Shown here piece after piece: positions 1 through 5,200 of a stretch of DNA of 6,885 nt. Each line of letters begins with the position of its first letter. Position 1 is the stretch's first letter. The notes under the pieces were generated by a model. It had not been told where the DNA came from and ran no database searches. It saw only the letters and a list, made by a program, of their open reading frames with translations. The DNA is taken from NCBI GenBank assembly GCA_041654915.1, contig JBAZCO010000093.1, positions 1 through 6,885 on the forward strand, read 5' to 3'. Source of the DNA: JBAZCO01 sp041654915. Lineage in GTDB: Bacteria > Bacillota > Clostridia > Christensenellales > DTU072. Both the position numbers and the translations under genes were made by a program.

Positions 1-21
1 ATATTTATTTATCCGTGTCAT
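1..21 (-). CDS. Start of a further gene running off the left edge, possibly an RluB-type pseudouridine synthase
   Basis: Only the first seven codons are visible, reading MTRINKY. A good Shine-Dalgarno site (AAGGA, 7 nt before the ATG) lies in the 34-nt gap after the carboxypeptidase stop, so this is very probably a real translation start and the next gene of the operon. The opening 'RINKY' resembles the N-terminus of S4-domain 23S rRNA pseudouridine synthases (RluB family), which often begin M-R-I/L-N-K-Y/F in clostridia. A pseudouridine synthase gene also lies near the dacB-spmAB genes in Bacillus. Seven residues cannot prove a family: the existence of a gene is well supported, its product is a guess. 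Confidence 0.45.
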
Positions 22-26
22 ATTAA

Positions 27-33
27 TTTCCTT
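27..33 (-). promoter_or_regulatory. Ribosome binding site of the leftmost gene
   Basis: The minus strand reads AAGGAAA here, and the AAGGA core is 7 nt from the ATG at 19-21. This near-consensus Shine-Dalgarno site is the main evidence that coding resumes at the left edge. There is no terminator-like hairpin between it and the carboxypeptidase stop at 56-58, which suggests one transcript. Confidence 0.7.
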
Positions 34-55
34 ATAATCGGCTAAAGTCTTATGT

Positions 56-1210
56 TTATCTAAGTTTTTCTTTTAAACTATCGAGAAAACTTTTTTTCTC
101 CACATTATTTATAGTATAGAGTTTTTGTGAAAAAAGCAAGTGATTGTCAAGGAAAAAATCTGCATCCCCCACATAGGCGGCTTTTTTGTACGGGGCTTTT
201 ATGCTATTGGGCAAGCGAAAAACACACTCGATAGCCTCGCTGCCGTCTTTCTTGATAGGAAAATACATATCTTGAGCAAAACGCAGCTCAGCTTGCCCAA
301 CTTTACCTTTAGTCACAGGAATACGGGCAGCAACAGCGCTCTCATCTGTCACTTTTTGCATATGATAATTATTGTGAGCAAAGTCCATTAAATAAGCGCA
401 TCTTTCAAACATATCTGGGCGATTTAACACAACCGCCACCACCTGCATATTCTCCCGCAAGCTTGACGCAATTAGGCATCTCCCTGCCGCCTTGGTGTAG
501 CCTGTCTTAACGCCGTTGCCGCCGTTATATGTGGATAATATTTTATTTTTATTATAAAAATACCTTACCTCGTTACCGCCCTCTATGCGCACACTCTTTG
601 TTGATACAATTTCTTTAAAGGTTGGGTTTAGCATACCTTCACAAGATATATAAGCCAAATCGTATGCCGAAGTATAGTGTTCCTCGTCGTGCAGACCGTG
701 AGGATTGGTAAAGTGTGTGTTTTTCAGCCCCATTTGCTGGGCTTTTTGGTTCATCATATCGGCAAAGTTTTCTGTACTTCCCCCCGCATATATGGCAAGC
801 GCTGTTGCTGCATCGTTGCCAGAGCGCAGCATCAGTCCATACAAAAGTTGCTTTACCGTGAGTTTTTCTCCCTCTTTTAGGTAAATTGAGCTGCCCTCTA
901 CCCCTACTGCAGCTTTGGGAATAGTTACTATATCATCAAGATTGCACTTTTCTATTACGACAAGAGCGGTCATTGCCTTTGTAGTGCTTGCAGGCGACAG
1001 TCTTGCATTAGGATTGGATGCGCTAAGCACCCTTTTTGTGCTTGCCTCCATAACAATCTCACTTGAATAAGCCGCCGCAGATGCGTTTTTTCTTGAAAAA
1101 TCAATACCTTGTATAGAGGCAAAAAGCACCAATACTGCCGCTATAATTATTCTTACTGTTTTTGTTATTTTGCTTGTTTTTTTATTGTTGATTGTATGAT
1201 ATCCAACCAT
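56..1210 (-). CDS. D-alanyl-D-alanine carboxypeptidase (penicillin-binding protein, peptidase S11, DacF/DacB type)
   Basis: This is a low-molecular-weight penicillin-binding protein of 384 residues, close to the usual 380-390 for the family. It removes the terminal D-Ala from peptidoglycan pentapeptides on the outer face of the membrane. All three active-site motifs are intact: S75-T-T-K78 (catalytic serine and lysine), S130-G-N132, and K235-T-G237. The family block NPHGL (169-173) followed by HYTSAYDLA (178-186) is also present. A hydrophobic segment at about 19-34 is the signal or anchor sequence, the catalytic domain spans about 47-275, and a PBP5_C-like beta domain spans about 285-370. 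The lysine-rich end (EKKSFLDSLKEKLR) could be an amphipathic membrane-binding tail. The ATG directly follows an in-frame TAA, so no earlier start is possible, and the next in-frame ATG would lose the signal sequence. The gene overlaps ytfJ by 46 nt. A role in cortex or forespore wall synthesis is inferred from the neighbours, and dacB cannot be told from dacF by sequence here. Confidence 0.96.
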   Translation of the reverse strand: MVGYHTINNKKTSKITKTVRIIIAAVLVLFASIQGIDFSRKNASAAAYSSEIVMEASTKRVLSASNPNARLSPASTTKAMTALVVIEKCNLDDIVTIPKAAVGVEGSSIYLKEGEKLTVKQLLYGLMLRSGNDAATALAIYAGGSTENFADMMNQKAQQMGLKNTHFTNPHGLHDEEHYTSAYDLAYISCEGMLNPTFKEIVSTKSVRIEGGNEVRYFYNKNKILSTYNGGNGVKTGYTKAAGRCLIASSLRENMQVVAVVLNRPDMFERCAYLMDFAHNNYHMQKVTDESAVAARIPVTKGKVGQAELRFAQDMYFPIKKDGSEAIECVFRLPNSIKAPYKKAAYVGDADFFLDNHLLFSQKLYTINNVEKKSFLDSLKEKLR

Positions 1211-1524
1211 TTATCCGTACCGTCTCCTTGTGTTTTAATAAAAGTAGCCTTGCCCTCCGACACCGTTAAAAATCCTAGCGGAGTAATGGTAACCCCGCCG
1301 CCCATTGCGGCAATAGGCTGTTCGCTAGGCTCGGAATTTACCTTGAAAACCTTGCTTTTCATATCATACCCACCGGTAACAAAGCCCGCAGAAATACGAT
1401 TGATAGGTATTACTATGCTATCGCCCGCCGATATCGAAGTGCCTACAACGGTATCGGCATCAAGCATATTTTTCAAACTTTCCACTGCACTTTGCATCAT
1501 ATTATTAAGTTCGGAAAAACTCAT
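1165..1524 (-). CDS. ytfJ: Spore protein of the YtfJ/GerW family
   Basis: This small soluble protein of 119 residues is somewhat shorter than Bacillus subtilis YtfJ/GerW (about 150). In Bacillus the family is made in the forespore and is needed for normal germination with some nutrients; its biochemical activity is unknown. The family pattern is clear. An N-terminal helix (about 4-22) is followed by T-V-V-G at 25-28, GDSIVIPINRIS at 34-45, the glycine-rich GFVTGGYD at 47-54, and the core GGGVTITPLGFLTV at 75-88. There is no signal peptide or membrane segment. The start has an excellent Shine-Dalgarno site (AAGGAG, 9 nt spacing) inside the end of the DUF2953 gene, whose TGA stop lies 6 nt before this ATG, so the two are probably translationally coupled. 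The 3' end overlaps the carboxypeptidase gene. Forespore-specific (sigma-F-type) control is expected from Bacillus, but I saw no convincing site for it. Confidence 0.94.
   Translation of the reverse strand: MSFSELNNMMQSAVESLKNMLDADTVVGTSISAGDSIVIPINRISAGFVTGGYDMKSKVFKVNSEPSEQPIAAMGGGVTITPLGFLTVSEGKATFIKTQGDGTDKWLDIIQSTIKKQAK
1223..1229 (-). promoter_or_regulatory. Ribosome binding site of the carboxypeptidase gene, inside ytfJ
   Basis: The minus strand reads AAGGAGA within the ytfJ codons for Gln-Gly-Asp. The AAGGAG core ends 13-14 nt before the ATG at 1208-1210, longer than the usual 5-9 nt. Because an in-frame TAA abuts that ATG, the start cannot move upstream. This favours a weak or coupled initiation by ribosomes already translating ytfJ. 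Confidence 0.6.
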
Positions 1525-1530
1525 TACAAC

Positions 1531-2061
1531 TCACTCCTTGTCTTTTAATTTCCTAAATAGTATGGAAAAGAATATAAAAAATATCATAAGCAAGTTAACT
1601 TGAAAATCTATTTTTATTGCAATTTGCAGCCCAGATTTGGAGTAGTTAGGCATAATATCTGCGCTAAACTTTTCCGCTTGCGGCAAAAAGCGATATATAA
1701 GCGCAATCACATTTGCCGCACTAACGCAAACGACAGCGGTTTGCAATGCGCTGTCACCCCCAAAACTGCCACGAACAGACAACTCTTTCAACCGTATCGG
1801 CTTTAAGTCAGAAAGTTCAAAAGGTATTCCTCTACTCTTATTTTTGCTTTTTGCTTGTCCGCTTATTTTTTTTGACTTTTTGTTTTTAGATATCACTACT
1901 CCGCCGCCGTCAAGTTCAATTTTAAGAGCAAATGAGGGCAGTGGTCTAAGGGTGATATTCTGTATAATATAATTACCCTCTGCCTCGGCAAGAGAGCGGC
2001 TATTAACTGTTAGGGGAAGGCACAATATCACCAACGCTGCTATAATAAAAAAGAGCGGCAT
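1531..2061 (-). CDS. DUF2953 (YtfI-like) membrane protein
   Basis: This protein of 176 residues has unknown biochemical role. It has an N-terminal membrane segment (about 3-18), a charged Lys/Ser-rich stretch (about 59-77), and an amphipathic to hydrophobic stretch (about 104-126). A C-terminal membrane segment (about 155-169) is followed by a basic tail (RKLKDKE). The pattern G-G-D-S-A-L-Q-T-A-V at 101-110, then about 25 residues on D-I-M-P-N-Y at 135-140, fits the DUF2953 family, where a 'G..DA' stretch precedes a 'P.F'-type motif. The position immediately before ytfJ is the typical place for ytfI. It is shorter than Bacillus YtfI (above 200 residues), mostly in the N-terminal half. The ATG lies inside a strong hairpin and its Shine-Dalgarno site is poor (AAAGGG, about 15 nt before the ATG). 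No other ATG is available back to the in-frame stop at 2119-2121. TTG or GTG codons at residues 10-13 are alternatives but would remove most of the first membrane segment. Family assignment is by pattern and context. Confidence 0.8.
   Translation of the reverse strand: MPLFFIIAALVILCLPLTVNSRSLAEAEGNYIIQNITLRPLPSFALKIELDGGGVVISKNKKSKKISGQAKSKNKSRGIPFELSDLKPIRLKELSVRGSFGGDSALQTAVVCVSAANVIALIYRFLPQAEKFSADIMPNYSKSGLQIAIKIDFQVNLLMIFFIFFSILFRKLKDKE
1534..1539 (-). promoter_or_regulatory. Ribosome binding site of ytfJ
   Basis: The minus strand reads AAGGAG, 9 nt from the ATG at 1522-1524, directly before the TGA stop of the DUF2953 gene. It is a consensus site that fixes the ytfJ start and indicates coupling of the two genes. 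Confidence 0.85.
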
Positions 2062-2083
2062 ATTAATATTTTGCCGCCCTTTT
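2047..2083 (-). terminator. Terminator-like hairpin overlapping the DUF2953 start codon
   Basis: On the minus strand AAAAGGGCGGC (2083 to 2073) pairs with GCCGCTCTTTT (2059 to 2049). This gives an 11-bp stem with one G-U pair, a 13-nt AT-rich loop, and a run of six T that starts within the 3' arm. It has the form of a Rho-independent terminator for leftward transcripts. It could end the surface protein mRNA, since I found no better terminator after 2270. However, the loop and 3' arm contain the ATG and first codons (M-P-L-F) of the DUF2953 gene, and the 5' arm holds its only Shine-Dalgarno-like bases. It could therefore be an attenuator or a translation-blocking hairpin instead. The structure is seen directly; its activity is inferred. 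Confidence 0.6.
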
Positions 2084-2125
2084 GAAAAAATATGTTGTTC
2101 ATAATAACTTTTTTTGCGCTAGATA

Positions 2126-2155
2126 TATATAAAGTTCAAAGGCTCTCTTTTTCAA
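2126..2155 (-). promoter_or_regulatory. Possible sigma-A-type promoter before the DUF2953-ytfJ-carboxypeptidase operon
   Basis: The minus strand carries TTGAAA (2155-2150), an 18-nt spacer, and TATATA (2131-2126), followed by an AT-rich run. It fits a vegetative promoter that would start near 2119, about 60 nt before the DUF2953 ATG and upstream of the hairpin at 2047-2083. In AT-rich DNA such matches arise by chance, so this is tentative. I saw no good match to forespore sigma-F or sigma-G promoter patterns in the gap. Confidence 0.3.
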
Positions 2156-2184
2156 TATCTAAAAAGGCAAGATTTATTTTTAGG

Positions 2185-2277
2185 TAGATAATAAAATTTA
2201 TCCTTATTAAGGAGAGCTTTAACTCTATGTAGAAATAAAATCTATCCTTGCTTAATCAAGATAATAAGATTATCCTT
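2185..2277 (-). repeat. Three imperfect direct repeats of about 20 bp after the surface protein gene
   Basis: Three copies on the minus strand begin with AAGGATA and continue with an AT-rich TTTATT...TCT part: 2277-2259, 2249-2230 and 2205-2185. Copies two and three also share the flanking TTAA and TA, so the similarity extends to about 30 bp. Copy one overlaps the end of the surface protein gene: its GGATAA supplies the last Gly codon and the TAA stop. Each copy contains a weak inverted repeat (for example GATAAT and ATTATC in copy one). Short palindromes (TCCTT-ATT-AAGGA at 2201-2213 and AGAG...CTCT at 2213-2226) lie between copies two and three. Function is unknown; old slippage or duplication, or protein binding sites, are possible. 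Confidence 0.6.
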
Positions 2278-5200
2278 GCTCACGAACAAGTGAATTAATC
2301 ATTCGCTTTTTATTAATTATCACGAGCATTACTATAAGCGCCGCCGCACCAGCCACACCGCCTATCACATAATATAGCCAATTAGAATTTGCCTCTTTAT
2401 GTGTTTCGGGATGAATAATTTCTATGTTGGCAGTCGTCTGTTTCTCGTCCAAAACAATGTTGTAGTTGGAGGCTTTGCCATTTTCCAAAACAGCAAATTT
2501 TGAGCCGTCTGAACCTACAATCAGCCTTGCTTTAGGCGAAAATTCCAAGGACGAGCTATCGTCACCATCGGCAAACCCGTTGTAAACAATAAGCGAGTCG
2601 GGGCTTGAGCCTTGTTTTATTTCACCGGGAACAATTCCTACAACCAATGTCTTTTTGGCAATGGTAAATCTTGTAGACACATTGCCCGTCAAGAGATAAT
2701 TGTGGTTGATAAGCGCCACCGTTGCAGTATATGTACCCGCCGCTATTGGGGCTGTACCTGATGAGTAATTAATAATCGGTGTCACCTCGTCATCATAGGC
2801 AAGCCCGGTAAAGGATGCCGATATTGATTGCGGCAAGCCGTTATAAACCAAGTCTTGCGCAGTATGGAAAACTACCGATATATTCTTTTTTGCCACCGAA
2901 AAGCCCATTGATGCGGTAACAGGATAATAGTTTCGGCTGCCCAAGTAGTTGGCATATACCATATGGTCGCCAACTTCGGGGTTGTTTGCAAACGAGTATC
3001 TTACCGGCACATTTTCGTCTAATAGAATTGCTGTAACACGGGCGGTGAACGGGGTAAAACTGCCATAGGTTTGTTTAGTTTCACCAGAAATTTTAAGAGT
3101 TGGCGCAATGGGGGTAATGATTAGAGTGCTTTCTTCTATAATTTCCTCAAAGTCATCGCCGCTAACAATAATTTTTGCCGTATATTCACCTGCATTGATT
3201 GGTGAAACTATACTTTCGGGATAGTCTTTGCTCCTATAAGTAACAACATATCCGTAATAATCCATACCGTCAAGCGTCACCGACACGGACACACTTCGCC
3301 CTGCCCCCGTAAAGCTAACGCTAAGGTTTGGCATTAGCACATAGGGCAGTGACCTTATTCTTGCCCCTAAACGAATAGAAGTTTCGGCAATGGTGTAGTT
3401 GGGATTTAAGGTATGTATGTTTACCATTTCCACAAAAGTATTGCCCGGCACGGTATTTAATAGATATGCCCTAAAGTTAATTTTCACATCATCGTCATTC
3501 TTTATGCCGTGTACAGTATAATGTTCGCTTGTGAGGGAGGCAAAATTGTTGCCGTCCACCGTTTTTACATAAGTCTTTCCAGCTCCAATGGTGAGCGGGG
3601 CGGGGATAACAGTAAAAACTGCTGTTGAGCTAATATCGATAGTATAATTGGGTGCAGTGCCGCCTAAAAGCCCGATTGTATAACTGCCAACCGCACTGTA
3701 CGAGGTTAAATCACCATAGTCAACTGTGGGCGCAGTTAGTCCAATATTGGTTTCATTTTCTCCAATAGCAAAGTTGGTATAAATAATAGCAGGTAGGGGC
3801 GGTATGTCGCCATACTGCATAATTCGGTCAAAAATTAACGCTGTTAACACCCTGCTTTTTATCTCTCCGCCTTGAACAGTTTTGTTTTGAGGTGTGACAA
3901 AGTTGTTAGCTGACTCGGAATTAACAGAGTATTCTATTAAGATATCAATATTCTCGCCCACATCTTTTTTTGCAAAGTTAGCGGTTGCAACAAAGCCTGA
4001 GTCACGAGCAAGTCCACTAGAGAGGCTAGTTGTCACATCAATCTCCGTGCGAGCGTTGGCGTCATAAATCTTAGATAATGTGATGTATTCCTCTATTATT
4101 TGTATTACAAATCGTTCAATATAAAAAATTGAATCACCAATTAGGTCAATTGTATAGTTGGTATTACTCATTGTTGGAGTGAGCAAATAGCCTTGTTCAC
4201 GATAGTTTTCTCCAGCAGGTCTTGCAATAGAAACCCCCAAAAGTTCTTCTATGGGCATCCCTGCGTCCACTGCCGCCAAATCCTCACTAAAAATATAATA
4301 GTCATATACAGGCTCTGTATCGCCATAGAGTTTGCCCTGTTCTGGTATGTGCATACGCAGACTCTTGGGCTGAATTATAACCTTATTTTTTTCTGCATTC
4401 TCTGCAAAAAATACGGATAATCGGCTACTATTATCGGCTAATAGGGATACTAAATCATATGTTCCCGCATTTTCACCAACATTGCGAACATAATTAACAT
4501 TGAGAATTACGCCATAAAAACCTGTATTGATTACCTCGCTAAGCACGGGGTCGGCATCGCCGTAAGTCTTTTGAAATTGGCGGGGGTTTATATACATATT
4601 TGCTTTAGAAATTGTTAGCCCTCCGCTCTCGCTGTCGTCAAAAGCAATATCGTAGTTAGTGTTTTCGCTTTGCACCCCAATAAAAGGATAAAAGCCCGTG
4701 TCTTGGTAGTCAAGAGTATTGGCGCTTGTTCTATCCCGCTTGTATGTCACTTGTATTTCTCCATCTGCTGTTCCGCTATTGATGAGAGTGGAAAACGCTG
4801 GGTCAGGCTCACCAAAAAACTTAGTAAAATATGCGCCGCCAATACTTATTTGCCGCTTTGCAATGCTAAAGTTTTGTGTATGATTGCCCTCTATTATATA
4901 GTTACTGTCAAGAAGTGATGCAGTTGCCGTGTAGTTGCCGCTGCCCAAGGGAGGTGCGCTGTATTCTAGCGTAAGAGTTGGGTTTTCCCCCTCAATTATA
5001 TCCTCTGCAAAATGGGAGAATGACACGCTAATCTCTCTTATCAATCCGCTATAAATCAACCCTTCATAATCGCCAAAGGTTACTCTAGCCCCCTTTTGCG
5101 CAATGGAAAAGGATAATTCTATATCCCCTATTAAGCGGTAGTTGCCGTTAACATCTGCTCCCGTCAAAGCCGCTGTGGCGATATACTCCCCTGCATTAAT

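Noticed and set aside
140..391. Plus-strand open frame opposite the carboxypeptidase gene, and similar frames at 677-880, 1600-1806, 4193-4420, 4670-4918, 6423-6608 and 6610-6819
   Set aside because: All are short and antisense to genes with intact motifs, and their translations look like shadows.
1109..1603. Plus-strand open frame of 164 codons over ytfJ and both neighbours
   Set aside because: It lies antisense to three well-supported genes, crosses two gene borders, and its translation (many Ser, Phe, Cys and Ile) shows no family pattern.
2164..2205. Possible terminator of the surface protein gene (AAGG ... CCTTTTT on the minus strand)
   Set aside because: Only two separated 4-bp pairings, both AT-rich apart from two G-C pairs, around a long loop; too weak to call beside the much stronger hairpin at 2047-2083.
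2062..2269. A forespore sigma-F or sigma-G promoter before the DUF2953-ytfJ operon
   Set aside because: Expected from Bacillus, but I found no spaced pair of -35 and -10 elements that fits; CATATTT near 2090-2096 has no matching -35 box.
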